Origin: JADJYF01 sp965278995
GTDB taxonomy: Bacteria; Pseudomonadota; Gammaproteobacteria; Ga0077536
DNA length: 64,000 nt
Direction of reading: 5' to 3'
Assembly (NCBI GenBank): GCA_965278995.1
Contig: OZ257136.1
Coordinates: 372,001 to 436,000, forward strand
The position numbers and the translations under genes were made by a program. The notes under the pieces were generated by a model. It made no database searches, had not been told where the DNA came from, and saw only the letters and a list, made by a program, of their open reading frames with translations. This document shows, piece after piece, positions 17,495-27,580 of the stretch. Position 1 is the first letter of the stretch; each line of letters starts with the position of its first letter.

Positions 17495-19906
17495 ATGAGT
17501 GACGATCGCATCAAGATTGAAGTCGACGGACGCGAGATCGAAGCGCGCAAAGGCGCCATGCTGATTGAGGCGACCGATGCCGCCGGCATTTATATCCCGC
17601 GCTTCTGTTACCACAAGCACCTGAGCGTCGCGGCTAACTGCCGGATGTGCCTGGTCGAAGTCGAGCGCGCACCGAAGCCTCTGCCAGCCTGCGCCACGCC
17701 AGTCATGGAAGGCATGAAAGTCCAGACACGCTCGCAGAAAGCGAGCGATGCGCAGCACGCGACAATGGAGTTCCTGCTCATCAATCATCCGCTCGACTGC
17801 CCCATATGCGACCAGGGCGGCGAATGCGAGTTGCAGGATCTCGCGATGGGCTACGGCGGCGATATCTCGCAGTTCAGTGAGCGCAAACGGGTCGTTCGCG
17901 ACAAGAACATCGGGCCGCTGGTGCAGACCGATATGACGCGCTGCATACACTGCACGCGCTGCGTTCGTTTCGGCGAGGAAATAGCCGGACTCCGTGAGCT
18001 CGGTGCAACCGGGCGCGGCGAGCATATGGAGATCGGGACCTATATCGAAAAAGCGATGACGTCGGAGCTGTCCGGCAACGTCATCGATCTGTGTCCGGTA
18101 GGTGCTCTCACCAATAAGCCGTATCGTTACTCTGCCCGCGCCTGGGAGCTGCAGCAGCACGACGGCGTCGCGCCGCATGACGGGCTTGGCGGCAACGTGC
18201 ATTTCCATGTCAAAGGCGCGGTTGTAAAACGCGTGGTCCCGCGCGAAAACGCTGCACTGAACGAGACCTGGCTGTCCGATCGCGATCGCTACAGCTATCA
18301 AGGCATGAATCACTCCGCGCGATTAACTTCACCGCGCATCAAACGCGATGGCCGCTGGCAGGATTGCGACTGGGATACGGCGCTGGATACGATCGCCGGG
18401 CAGTTGCGCCATGTCACGCAGAGCGATGCCAGCGGGCTCGCGGCGCTGGCATCGCCGTCCTCGACGACTGAGGAACTCTACCTGCTGCAGCGCCTGTTGC
18501 GCGGTCTCGGTTCGCACAATATCGATCATCGTCTGCGTCAGCGCGATTTCGCCGATCAAAGCGCGGAGCCGCTGTTTCCGGGATTGGATAGTCTGGCCGG
18601 TCTCGAGCAGGCTGATGCCATTCTGCTGGTCGGCGCTTATCCGCGCTACGAACAGCCATTGCTGAATCTGCGGCTGCGCAAGGCCGCGCTGAAAGGTGCT
18701 GCGGTGATGCATCTCGATACCTGCGCGCAGCCGTTCAACTATCAGCTGCATTCGCAGCGCGCGGTGAAACCGTCGCAGCTGGCCAGCGTACTCGCCGGCA
18801 TCGTGCAGGCGACGGCTGCCGCCAAAGCAGCGACGCTTGAAACGCCGGTCGCCAAGCTGATCGAACGTAACGCCGGTAGCGGGGCCGAGGTCGGCCAGTT
18901 CATCGAAAGCGCGGCCGCACAGCTGGCGGGCGCAGTGCGGCCGGTCATTCTGATCGGTGCCACCACCGATCATCACCCTTTGCGCAGCGCGCTGGTACAA
19001 CTCGTACAGGGACTGGCCGGGGCCTGTGGTGCCCGTATCGGCTATCTGGCCGATGGCGCCAACGCCGCTGGCGCATGGCTGGCTGGCGCCGTGCCGCATC
19101 GCGGCCCTGCCGGCCGCGCGCAGAACGAACCGGGCCTCGATGCGCGCGCCATGTTCGAGGCACCACGCAAGGCTTATGTACTGATGGGACTCGAGCCGGC
19201 GCTCGATTGTGCCGATCCGGCGCGCGCGCAGGCAGCGCTGGCCGCAGCGGAACACGTTGTCGCAATCTCGGCATTCGAAAGCCCGACGCTGGCGTCTGTT
19301 GCCGACGTACTGCTGCCGATGGCGCTTTACGCCGAAAACGAAGGGTCGTTCGTCGCCGTCGACGGCACCTGGCAACGTTTCGGCGCTGCCGTGCGCCCGC
19401 GCGGTGAAGCGCGGGCGGCTTGGAAAATCCTTCGCGTCCTCGGTAATCGGCTTGAGCTGCCCGGTTTCGATGCCGTGAGCTGTGAGGAAGTGACACGCGA
19501 AATTCGCGCACTGGTCGGTGACGTTAAACTTGCTCCGCGTTCGACGCCGACGCTGCAGGCGAGTGCGCTCACTATCGATGTACAGCAGCTCGAACTGATA
19601 GTGCACACACCGATGTACGGCACAGATATGCTCGTGCGGCATGCCGATGCTCTGCAGCAGACGCCGCAAAGCGGCGATGACAATGCGCATATGGCGTCTG
19701 CCACTATTGCGGCATTGGGCCTCAGCGATGGCAGTCCAGTTACGTTGGTCGTCAACGGCGCGGAAGTCCACACGCAGCTCGTTGCCGATGAACGCATCCC
19801 CACCGGAGCCTGCCTGATCCATGCGGCCCGCTCGGCCCTGGCCGCAGTTGCGCTGAACGGCGCGGCTGTCCTGGTTCGCGCAGCCCGCGCCAACGCTGCG
19901 GCATGA
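17495..19906 (+). CDS. nuoG: NADH-quinone oxidoreductase subunit G
   Basis: 75-kDa subunit carrying iron-sulfur clusters N1b, N4 and N5. 803 residues from the ATG at 17495 (MSDDRIKIEVDG); earlier in-frame Met codons fall inside nuoF. The N-terminal ferredoxin domain has CYHKHLSVAANCRMC; CPICDQGGECELQD and HCTRCVRF provide the other ligands, and the molybdopterin-oxidoreductase-like C-terminal half is present but degenerate, as usual for NuoG. Its stop overlaps nuoH. Confidence 0.95.
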   Translation: MSDDRIKIEVDGREIEARKGAMLIEATDAAGIYIPRFCYHKHLSVAANCRMCLVEVERAPKPLPACATPVMEGMKVQTRSQKASDAQHATMEFLLINHPLDCPICDQGGECELQDLAMGYGGDISQFSERKRVVRDKNIGPLVQTDMTRCIHCTRCVRFGEEIAGLRELGATGRGEHMEIGTYIEKAMTSELSGNVIDLCPVGALTNKPYRYSARAWELQQHDGVAPHDGLGGNVHFHVKGAVVKRVVPRENAALNETWLSDRDRYSYQGMNHSARLTSPRIKRDGRWQDCDWDTALDTIAGQLRHVTQSDASGLAALASPSSTTEELYLLQRLLRGLGSHNIDHRLRQRDFADQSAEPLFPGLDSLAGLEQADAILLVGAYPRYEQPLLNLRLRKAALKGAAVMHLDTCAQPFNYQLHSQRAVKPSQLASVLAGIVQATAAAKAATLETPVAKLIERNAGSGAEVGQFIESAAAQLAGAVRPVILIGATTDHHPLRSALVQLVQGLAGACGARIGYLADGANAAGAWLAGAVPHRGPAGRAQNEPGLDARAMFEAPRKAYVLMGLEPALDCADPARAQAALAAAEHVVAISAFESPTLASVADVLLPMALYAENEGSFVAVDGTWQRFGAAVRPRGEARAAWKILRVLGNRLELPGFDAVSCEEVTREIRALVGDVKLAPRSTPTLQASALTIDVQQLELIVHTPMYGTDMLVRHADALQQTPQSGDDNAHMASATIAALGLSDGSPVTLVVNGAEVHTQLVADERIPTGACLIHAARSALAAVALNGAAVLVRAARANAAA

Positions 19907-20952
19907 ACCCGATTCCCCTGATCGAGTCCTGGCTTACGTGGCTGCCGCACCCGGCAGTCGCGACCTTGATCATCGTGCTCAAGATTCTGGTCATCGTCGT
20001 GCCCCTGATGCTGAGCGTCGCTTATCTGACCTTGGCCGAGCGCAAAGTCATCGGCTACATCCAGGTGCGCATCGGGCCGAATCGCGTCGGCCCGCGCGGA
20101 CTGCTGCAACCCATCGCTGATGCGTTGAAACTGCTGTGCAAGGAAGTCGTCATTCCGAGCGGCGCGAACCGCTTTCTGTTCCTGGTCGCGCCAATACTCG
20201 CGCTCGGCCCGGCACTGGCGGCCTGGGCGGTGATTCCGTTTGGCGCCGAAATGGTGCTGGCCGACATCAATGCCGGGCTGCTGTATATCCTCGCGCTGAC
20301 CTCACTGGGGGTATACGGCATTATCGTTGCCGGCTGGGCCTCGAACTCCAAATACGCGTTCCTCGGCGCCATGCGCTCGGCTGCGCAGATCGTTTCCTAT
20401 GAAATTGCCATGGGCTTCTCTCTGGTCGGTGTACTGGTTGCCGCCGGCAGCCTCAATCTCGGCGATATCGTTGAAGCGCAGCGTGGGCCGTACAGCGTGT
20501 TCAACTGGTTCTGCGTGCCATTGGCGCCGCTGTTCCTGATTTACTTCATCTCAGGTGTGGCGGAAACCAATCGCGCCCCGTTCGACGTCAGTGAAGGTGA
20601 GTCGGAAATCGTTGCCGGATTTCATGTCGAGTACGCAGGCATGGCGTTCGCGCTGTTCTTCCTTGCCGAATATGCCAATATGATCCTCATCTCGGCATTG
20701 ACTTCAGTCATGTTCCTGGGTGGCTGGCTGTCGCCGATACCCGGCATACCCGATGGTCTGCACTGGTTTCTCGCGAAGATCAGTTTCTTTCTGTTCCTGT
20801 TCCTGTGGTTCCGCGCCACGTTCCCGCGCTATCGCTACGATCAGATCATGCGACTTGGCTGGAAGATTTTCCTGCCCATCACGATGGTCTGGATAGTTGT
20901 CGTTGCAGCGATGGTGGTATGGCACATTCCGCCCTGGTTCGCGGGCGCGTAA
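19903..20952 (+). CDS. nuoH: NADH-quinone oxidoreductase subunit H
   Basis: Membrane-arm subunit at the junction with the peripheral arm; forms part of the quinone entry channel. 349 residues with about eight transmembrane helices. Signatures: AERKVIGYIQVRIGPNRVGP near the start, the acidic loop ETNRAPFDVSEGESEIVAGF and RATFPRYRYDQIMRLGWK. The start overlaps the nuoG stop. Confidence 0.97.
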   Translation: MNPIPLIESWLTWLPHPAVATLIIVLKILVIVVPLMLSVAYLTLAERKVIGYIQVRIGPNRVGPRGLLQPIADALKLLCKEVVIPSGANRFLFLVAPILALGPALAAWAVIPFGAEMVLADINAGLLYILALTSLGVYGIIVAGWASNSKYAFLGAMRSAAQIVSYEIAMGFSLVGVLVAAGSLNLGDIVEAQRGPYSVFNWFCVPLAPLFLIYFISGVAETNRAPFDVSEGESEIVAGFHVEYAGMAFALFFLAEYANMILISALTSVMFLGGWLSPIPGIPDGLHWFLAKISFFLFLFLWFRATFPRYRYDQIMRLGWKIFLPITMVWIVVVAAMVVWHIPPWFAGA

Positions 20953-20965
20953 GGGAGATGCACTG

Positions 20966-21454
20966 ATGGGAGCCGTCGTCAGCTATTTCAAGAGTCTCAC
21001 GCTGTGGGAACTGCTGAAAGGCATGCGCCTGACCGGGAGATACCTCATCGAGCGCAAGATCACGGTGCAGTATCCGGAAGAGAAAACGCCACAGTCGCCG
21101 CGCTTCCGTGGACTGCACGCGCTGCGCCGATACCCGAACGGCGAAGAGCGTTGCATCGCCTGCAAGCTGTGCGAAGCGGTATGCCCGGCACTGGCGATTA
21201 CCATCGAATCCGAACAGCGCGCCGATGGCACGCGTCGCACTACACGCTATGACATCGACCTCACGAAATGCATTTTCTGCGGATTTTGCGAGGAGTCGTG
21301 CCCGGTCGATTCGATCGTCGAGACGCGTCATTTCGAGTATCACGGCGAGAAGCGCGGCGACCTGCTCATGACCAAGGAGAAACTGCTCGCCAACGCCGAG
21401 CGTTACGAAGCGCAGATTGCGGCCGACCGCAATGCTGAATCGCGCTACCGTTAA
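20966..21454 (+). CDS. nuoI: NADH-quinone oxidoreductase subunit I
   Basis: 23-kDa subunit with two [4Fe-4S] clusters (N6a, N6b) on the path to N2. 162 residues. The two ferredoxin motifs are CIACKLCEAVCP (Cys63, 66, 69, 73) and CIFCGFCEESCP (Cys102, 105, 108, 112). The ATG at 20966 has GGGAGAT upstream; an earlier in-frame start lies within nuoH. Confidence 0.97.
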   Translation: MGAVVSYFKSLTLWELLKGMRLTGRYLIERKITVQYPEEKTPQSPRFRGLHALRRYPNGEERCIACKLCEAVCPALAITIESEQRADGTRRTTRYDIDLTKCIFCGFCEESCPVDSIVETRHFEYHGEKRGDLLMTKEKLLANAERYEAQIAADRNAESRYR

Positions 21455-21483
21455 CCGCCGCTAGTCACCGGCAGATATCACAC

Positions 21484-22086
21484 ATGTTCGAGCAGATCAT
21501 TTTCTATTTTTTCGGCGGCATGCTCATTTTATCCGCGGCAATGGTGATTACCGTACGCAACCCCGTGCATGCCGTGCTGTTTCTCGTACTCTCGTTTTTT
21601 TCGAGTGCCGGCCTGTGGCTCCTGCTCGAAGCCGAGTTTCTCGCTATAGCCCTGGTGCTGGTCTATGTCGGCGCCGTCATGGTGCTGTTCCTGTTTGTGG
21701 TCATGATGCTGGACATCAATATCACGCGGATTCGTGAAGGCTTCGCACGTTATTTCCCGATAGGCGCACTGGTTGCCGCACTCATGATGGCGTCGCTGTG
21801 GCTGGTTGTCAGTAAACGGAATTTCGGGCTCGACAAGGTGCCGGCGCCGGCCGCGCAGGCGAGCGACTACAGCAATACCCGTGAACTCGGCCTCGCACTC
21901 TACGGGCAATATATCTGGCCTTTCGAGATCGCCGCCGTCATTCTGCTGGTCGCCATCGTTGCTGCCATTGCGCTGACTCTGCGGACAACGCGTCAGACCA
22001 AAGCACCGAAACCGGAGAAGCAGGTTGCCGTGCGACGCGAGGATCGCGTCCGTCTGATCAAAGTCGACGCGGAACGTCCGGGCTGA
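21484..22086 (+). CDS. nuoJ: NADH-quinone oxidoreductase subunit J
   Basis: Membrane-arm subunit; 200 residues with five predicted transmembrane helices and a basic cytoplasmic tail. The conserved NPVHAVLFLVLSFFSSAGLW and EAEFLAIALVLVYVGAVMVL segments identify it. The latter includes the pi-bulge region of TM3. Confidence 0.95.
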   Translation: MFEQIIFYFFGGMLILSAAMVITVRNPVHAVLFLVLSFFSSAGLWLLLEAEFLAIALVLVYVGAVMVLFLFVVMMLDINITRIREGFARYFPIGALVAALMMASLWLVVSKRNFGLDKVPAPAAQASDYSNTRELGLALYGQYIWPFEIAAVILLVAIVAAIALTLRTTRQTKAPKPEKQVAVRREDRVRLIKVDAERPG

Positions 22087-22117
22087 TGCCGGGCGAACAG
22101 GGCAGGTAGGAAACGCA

Positions 22118-22423
22118 ATGCTGGCACTATCGGATTTTCTCGTCATCGGGGCCGTGCTGTTCTGCCTCAGCGTTGCCGGCATTTTTATCAACCGCAAGAA
22201 CGTCATCGTGCTGTTGATGTGCATCGAGCTGATGCTGCTCGCCGTCAACATGAACTTTGTCGCGTTTTCGCATTTCAATGGCGACGTGGCTGGCCAGGTG
22301 TTCGTGTTCTTCATCCTGACCGTGGCAGCGGCGGAAGCCGCCATCGGCCTGGCCATCCTGGTCGTGTTGTTCCGTAACCGCGCTTCGATCAATGTCGAAG
22401 ACCTCGACCTGATGAAAGGATAG
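22118..22423 (+). CDS. nuoK: NADH-quinone oxidoreductase subunit K
   Basis: Small membrane subunit related to MrpC. 101 residues, three helices, with the proton-path glutamates in LLMCIELMLLAVN and VAAAEAAIGLAILV. A good ribosome site (AGGTAGGA) precedes the ATG. Confidence 0.96.
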   Translation: MLALSDFLVIGAVLFCLSVAGIFINRKNVIVLLMCIELMLLAVNMNFVAFSHFNGDVAGQVFVFFILTVAAAEAAIGLAILVVLFRNRASINVEDLDLMKG

Positions 22424-22473
22424 ACCGGTGTCAGCGCCCTGTATTTCACACTTGCGGCGAGGCCATTAGCCGC

Positions 22474-24435
22474 ATGGAAACGCTATTTCTCCTCATCGTC
22501 GGTTTGCCACTGGCGGGCGCCATTCTCGCCGGTCTGTTCGGCCGCGAGCTTGGGCGGGCAGGTGCGCACTGGGTGACCATCCTGACCGTTGGTCTGTCGT
22601 TCGCACTGTCTGCGCTGGTGTTCTGGCGCATCGTGATCGGCGACGAACCCGTCTACAACGCCAATGTCTACACCTGGCTGGAAAGCGGCGGTATCAGTTT
22701 CCATATCGGGTTCCTGGTCGACGAGCTGACAGCGACAATGATGGTCGTGGTCACATTCGTGTCGTGGATGGTGCACATCTACACCGTTGGCTATATGCAC
22801 GACGACCCGGGATATCAACGGTTCTTCGCCTATATTTCGCTGTTCACGTTCAGCATGCTGATGCTGGTGATGTCGAACAACTTCCTGCAGCTGTTCTTCG
22901 GCTGGGAAGCGGTCGGGCTGGTGTCTTATCTGCTGATCGGTTTCTGGTATACGCGCCCGACGGCAATCTACGCCAATCTCAAGGCTTTTCTCGTCAACCG
23001 CGTCGGCGATTTCGGATTTCTGCTCGGTATCGCGGCAGTCCTTATGTATACGGGGTCGCTCGACTACGTGCAGGTCTTCGATGCAGCGGGCGAGCTCGGT
23101 AACAAGACTATTGCCTTGTTCCCCGGTCGCGACTGGTCGCTCATGACGGTCATCTGCCTGTTGTTGTTCATCGGTGCGATGGGCAAGTCGGCGCAGGTTC
23201 CGCTGCATGTGTGGCTGCCCGATTCGATGGAAGGGCCGACGCCGATTTCGGCGCTGATCCATGCCGCGACGATGGTCACGGCCGGTATTTTCATGGTCGC
23301 GCGGATGTCGCCGCTGTTCGAGATGTCGACGACGGCGCTCTCGGCGGTGATGCTGATTGGCGCGATAACGGCGTTTTTCATGGGCCTTCTCGGGCTGGTG
23401 CAGAACGACATCAAGCGCGTCGTCGCCTATTCGACGCTTTCGCAGCTCGGTTACATGACAGTCGCTCTCGGCGCCTCGGCATATGCGGCGGCGATATTCC
23501 ACCTGTTCACGCACGCCTTCTTCAAAGCGCTGCTGTTCCTCGCCGCGGGCTCGGTCATCATCGGCATGCACCATGAGCAGGACATGCGCAAGATGGGCGG
23601 GCTCAAACGCTATATGCCGATCACGTACTGGACGAGCCTGATCGGATCGTTGGCCCTGATCGGCTTTCCGGGATTCGCCGGGTTCTTTTCCAAGGATGCC
23701 ATCATCGAGGCCGTGGCTGAGTCGCAAACCTGGGGTGCCGAGATTGCGTATTTTGCCGTGCTGAGCGGCGTGTTCATTACTGCGCTGTATTCATTCCGAC
23801 TGGTGTTCATGGTTTTCCATGGCAAGGAGCGGATGGACCATCACACCCAGGAACACCTGCACGAATCGCCCGCCGTGGTGTGGGTGCCGCTGGCGGCACT
23901 GGCAGTGCCGTCGCTCGTTGCCGGTTACTTCGGTATCGGGCCGATGCTGTTCGGCGACTATTTCGGCAACAGTATCGTGGTGCACAAGGCGCACGACGTG
24001 CTGGGCCACATGGCGCATGATTTCCATGGCCCGTTGGCGTTCATCGTGCACGGTCTGCAGCACCCGCCGTTCTGGCTCGCCATCGGCGGTGTCTTCACGG
24101 CCTGGTTCCTCTATCTCAGGCGGCCGGAGATCCCTGCACGCATCGCCGCGACATTTTCAGTGCTGCATCGAATCCTGCTCGATAAGTACGGCTTCGATCG
24201 TTTCAATGACTGGTTCTTCGCCGGCGGCGCACGTGGTACTGGCGGCGTGTTCTGGCGCGCCGGTGATGTCGCTCTGATCGACGGTCTGCTCGTCAACGGT
24301 TCGGCCCATGCGGTCGGCTGGTGGGCCGGAGTCATCCGCAAGGTGCAGACCGGTCATCTTTATCATTACGCATTCGCCATGATCCTCGGGCTGCTCGGTC
24401 TGCTCGCCGTGTTCGTGCACCGGGTCCTGGCCTGA
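22474..24435 (+). CDS. nuoL: NADH-quinone oxidoreductase subunit L
   Basis: Distal antiporter-like proton pump of the membrane arm with the long lateral helix. 653 residues. Recognised by FFGWEAVGLVSYLLIGFWY, the HVWLPDSMEGPTPISALIHA helix and LFLAAGSVIIGMHHEQDMRKMGGL. Many transmembrane helices, no interruption. Confidence 0.96.
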   Translation: METLFLLIVGLPLAGAILAGLFGRELGRAGAHWVTILTVGLSFALSALVFWRIVIGDEPVYNANVYTWLESGGISFHIGFLVDELTATMMVVVTFVSWMVHIYTVGYMHDDPGYQRFFAYISLFTFSMLMLVMSNNFLQLFFGWEAVGLVSYLLIGFWYTRPTAIYANLKAFLVNRVGDFGFLLGIAAVLMYTGSLDYVQVFDAAGELGNKTIALFPGRDWSLMTVICLLLFIGAMGKSAQVPLHVWLPDSMEGPTPISALIHAATMVTAGIFMVARMSPLFEMSTTALSAVMLIGAITAFFMGLLGLVQNDIKRVVAYSTLSQLGYMTVALGASAYAAAIFHLFTHAFFKALLFLAAGSVIIGMHHEQDMRKMGGLKRYMPITYWTSLIGSLALIGFPGFAGFFSKDAIIEAVAESQTWGAEIAYFAVLSGVFITALYSFRLVFMVFHGKERMDHHTQEHLHESPAVVWVPLAALAVPSLVAGYFGIGPMLFGDYFGNSIVVHKAHDVLGHMAHDFHGPLAFIVHGLQHPPFWLAIGGVFTAWFLYLRRPEIPARIAATFSVLHRILLDKYGFDRFNDWFFAGGARGTGGVFWRAGDVALIDGLLVNGSAHAVGWWAGVIRKVQTGHLYHYAFAMILGLLGLLAVFVHRVLA

Positions 24436-24481
24436 ATGTCGCGCACTGTTTCCGCTCAACTCACCATAGAACTGGATCTGC

Positions 24482-26002
24482 ATGGCCGCTGACCTTCCTT
24501 TGTTGAGCATTGCCATCTGGTTGCCGATCGTCGGCGGACTATGGGTGATTTTTGCCGGTCGCAGAGTGCCGGACGGCGCTGTCCGTATCGATGCGCTGCT
24601 TATCGCGCTGGCCGCTCTGGCCGTCAGCGTGCTGTTGTGGAGCGGTTTCGACACCACCACGGCGGCGATGCAGTACGGCGAACGCCGGCCCTGGATTGAA
24701 GCTTTCGGCATCGAGTATCTAATCGGGATCGATGGCATCGCGCTGCCATTGATCCTGTTGACCACCTTCACCACGGTGCTCGTGGTGCTCGCCGGCTGGG
24801 TCGTCATCGAAGACAGGCTCTCGCTCTACATGGGCTCGTTCCTGCTGCTCGAAGGGCTGATGGTCGGCGTATTCAGCGCCCAGGACGCCGTCCTGTTCTA
24901 CATTTTCTGGGAAGCGATGCTGATCCCGATGTTCCTCATCATCGGTATCTGGGGCGGGCCGAAACGGGTTTACGCCACCATCAAGTTCTTTCTCTACACC
25001 TTCATGGGCTCCTTGTTCATGCTGGTCGCGCTGCTGTATCTGTATTTCAAGGCCGGCAGCTTCGCTCTGCCGGCGCTGCAGGACGTTCAACTGACACTGG
25101 TCGAACAGCAGTGGATCTTCGTCGCTTTTCTGCTCGCGTTCGCCGTCAAAGTACCCATGTGGCCAGTGCATACCTGGTTGCCTGACGCGCATGTCGAAGC
25201 ACCTACCGGTGGCTCGGTCATCCTGGCTGCGATCATGCTCAAGATGGGCGGTTACGGTTTTCTCCGCTTCAGTCTGCCGATCACGCCCGATGCGTCGGCG
25301 TCACTCGATTGGCTGATGATCGCGCTGTCGCTCATTGCCGTCGTTTACATCGGATTCGTCGCACTGGCCCAGCAGGACATGAAGAAGCTCATTGCTTATT
25401 CGTCCATCTCCCATATGGGATTTGTCACGCTGGGGTTCTTCGTCGCATTTCAGGTCGCGGCGGCCACTGGCGACTGGCACGACAGCGCGATGGGTATCGA
25501 AGGTGCGATGGTGCAGATGATTTCGCACGGCTTCATTTCCGGCGCCATGTTTCTCTGTGTCGGCGTGCTCTACGATCGCCTGCACAGCCGCCAGATCGGT
25601 GACTACGGCGGCGTCGTCAACCCGATGCCGACGTTTGCCGCGTTCATGATGCTGTTCGCGATGGCCAATTGCGGCCTTCCGGGAACTTCCGGTTTTGTCG
25701 GCGAATTTCTTGTCATCCTGACCGCGTTCAAGGCCAGTTTCTGGTATGCCTTCCTGGCCTCGATGACCCTCATTCTGGGCGCGGCTTACACGCTGTGGAT
25801 GTACAAGCGGGTCGTCTTCGGCGACGTCGTTCGCCCGCAAGTTGCCGCACTCAAAGACATCGACGGACGCGAAAAACTGATCCTTGTGCTGCTCGCCGCG
25901 ACCGTCCTTGTGTTCGGTATCTGGCCGGCACCATTGTTCGACATGATGGGCGCCAGCGTCGACCAGCTGGTCATTCAGATCTCGCAATCCAAGCTGCCAT
26001 GA
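24482..26002 (+). CDS. nuoM: NADH-quinone oxidoreductase subunit M
   Basis: Second antiporter-like proton-pumping subunit of complex I. 506 residues. Key segments: FWEAMLIPMFLIIGIWGG (with the essential Glu), HTWLPDAHVEAPTGGSVILA and AYSSISHMGFVTLG. It follows nuoL after 46 bases. Confidence 0.96.
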   Translation: MAADLPLLSIAIWLPIVGGLWVIFAGRRVPDGAVRIDALLIALAALAVSVLLWSGFDTTTAAMQYGERRPWIEAFGIEYLIGIDGIALPLILLTTFTTVLVVLAGWVVIEDRLSLYMGSFLLLEGLMVGVFSAQDAVLFYIFWEAMLIPMFLIIGIWGGPKRVYATIKFFLYTFMGSLFMLVALLYLYFKAGSFALPALQDVQLTLVEQQWIFVAFLLAFAVKVPMWPVHTWLPDAHVEAPTGGSVILAAIMLKMGGYGFLRFSLPITPDASASLDWLMIALSLIAVVYIGFVALAQQDMKKLIAYSSISHMGFVTLGFFVAFQVAAATGDWHDSAMGIEGAMVQMISHGFISGAMFLCVGVLYDRLHSRQIGDYGGVVNPMPTFAAFMMLFAMANCGLPGTSGFVGEFLVILTAFKASFWYAFLASMTLILGAAYTLWMYKRVVFGDVVRPQVAALKDIDGREKLILVLLAATVLVFGIWPAPLFDMMGASVDQLVIQISQSKLP

Positions 26003-26090
26003 ACGCTGTCCATTCTCGACGGCAGCACCAATCGGAAGCACGCTTCGGTGGCCGGGACGTTTACCCAACCGTTGCCGGGAAATGCCAGCG

Positions 26091-27527
26091 ATGACCGAGA
26101 TTGCCACCGTTCTGCCCGAAGCGACGCTGACTGCATTGGCCTGTCTGGTCCTGCTGGTCGATGTCTTCCGCAGTGAACACCAGCGCGCGCTGACATTCTG
26201 GGCCGCCGTCGTTGCCGTACTGATCGTGCTGGCTGAGATAGCGTATGGATTCCCGGCTGTGCCGCAGACGGTATTCAATGGCAGCTTCCGCCTCGATGCC
26301 ATGGGCGCCGTGTTGAAAGCGATGCTGATGGTCATCGTGCTGTTGTCGTTTTTCTATGCCCGCGATTACTTCGATCGGCACGGCAGCAAACAGACTGAGT
26401 TTTTCATTCTCGCGCTGTTCGCCAGCATCGGCATGATGGTGTTGATTTCCGCGCACAGCCTGCTGACTGTCTATCTCGGCCTTGAACTGCTCTCACTGTC
26501 GCTGTACGCAATGGTTGCGATGGATCGCGATTCCCCCTCGGCGTCAGAAGCCGCCATGAAATACTTCGTGCTCGGCGCACTGGCCTCGGGCATGCTGCTG
26601 TATGGGATCTCCATGCTTTATGGGGTGTCCGGCACGCTAGACCTTGGCGCGCTGGCGCTGCGTTCGGGCAACGCACCGAATCAGCTGCTCTACACGTTCG
26701 GTCTCGTGTTCGTGATCATCGGCATTGCGTTCAAGCTCGGTGTTGCGCCGTTCCATATGTGGGTGCCCGACGTCTATCAGGGCGCGGCCACCCCGGTCAC
26801 GCTGTTTCTCGGTTCGGCACCCAAGCTCGCGGCTTTTGCCATGGCTGTCCGCATGCTGGCCGATGGCCTGAACGGTCTGGCCGCGGAATGGCAGACCATG
26901 CTGGTGCTGCTCGCCGTGCTGTCGATGGCCATCGGTAATGTGGTGGCGATTGCGCAGACCAACCTGAAGCGCATGCTGGCCTATTCAACCATTTCGCACA
27001 TGGGCTTTCTGTTGCTCGGATTGATCGCAGCCAACAGCCTTGGTTATGCAGCCTCGATGTTTTATGTCATCGTCTATGCGGTGACCGGCATGGGGGCTTT
27101 CGGCGCCATCATCGTGATGTCCTCGGCCGGCTATGAAGCGGATCGGTTGCAGGATTTCGCCGGGCTCGCCAGACGCAGCCCGTGGCTCGCTTTCATCATG
27201 CTCATCCTGGTCTTTTCACTCGCCGGCGTGCCGCCATTTGCGGGATTCTGGGCCAAATGGTTCGTGCTGAAGGAAGTCATTGCCGCGGACTATGCCTGGC
27301 TTGCCGCGGTCGCCGTGTTCTTTTCCCTGATCGGCGGCTACTACTACCTGCGCCTGGTCAAACTGATGTATTTCGACGAGCCAGCGCCCGATGCACCGCG
27401 CATCTCGCCGTCCGACGACGTGCGGCTGGTGTTTGGTGTCAATGGTCTGTCGGTGCTCATGCTCGGGCTGTTACCCGGCACTTTGATGTCGGTGTGCGTG
27501 TCCGCCATGCTCGCCTACGGCGCCTAG
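26091..27527 (+). CDS. nuoN: NADH-quinone oxidoreductase subunit N
   Basis: Third antiporter-like subunit and last gene of the operon; 478 residues from the ATG at 26091. An ATG at 26082 is in frame, but the GGGA ribosome site is spaced correctly only for 26091. Signatures: YLGLELLSLSLYAMVAM, FHMWVPDVYQGAATPVTLFL and LAYSTISHMGFLLLG. A short GC hairpin (27548-27564) without a T run lies between it and convergent psd. Confidence 0.95.
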   Translation: MTEIATVLPEATLTALACLVLLVDVFRSEHQRALTFWAAVVAVLIVLAEIAYGFPAVPQTVFNGSFRLDAMGAVLKAMLMVIVLLSFFYARDYFDRHGSKQTEFFILALFASIGMMVLISAHSLLTVYLGLELLSLSLYAMVAMDRDSPSASEAAMKYFVLGALASGMLLYGISMLYGVSGTLDLGALALRSGNAPNQLLYTFGLVFVIIGIAFKLGVAPFHMWVPDVYQGAATPVTLFLGSAPKLAAFAMAVRMLADGLNGLAAEWQTMLVLLAVLSMAIGNVVAIAQTNLKRMLAYSTISHMGFLLLGLIAANSLGYAASMFYVIVYAVTGMGAFGAIIVMSSAGYEADRLQDFAGLARRSPWLAFIMLILVFSLAGVPPFAGFWAKWFVLKEVIAADYAWLAAVAVFFSLIGGYYYLRLVKLMYFDEPAPDAPRISPSDDVRLVFGVNGLSVLMLGLLPGTLMSVCVSAMLAYGA

Positions 27528-27580
27528 CCGGCTGGTAAAAAGCCACTGCGGTCGGCATGACCGCGTTGCACGAACGCGCG

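Noticed and set aside
14307..17589. Long minus-strand ORFs opposite nuoD and nuoF
   Set aside because: Antisense frames of strongly conserved nuo genes; typical GC-rich shadows.
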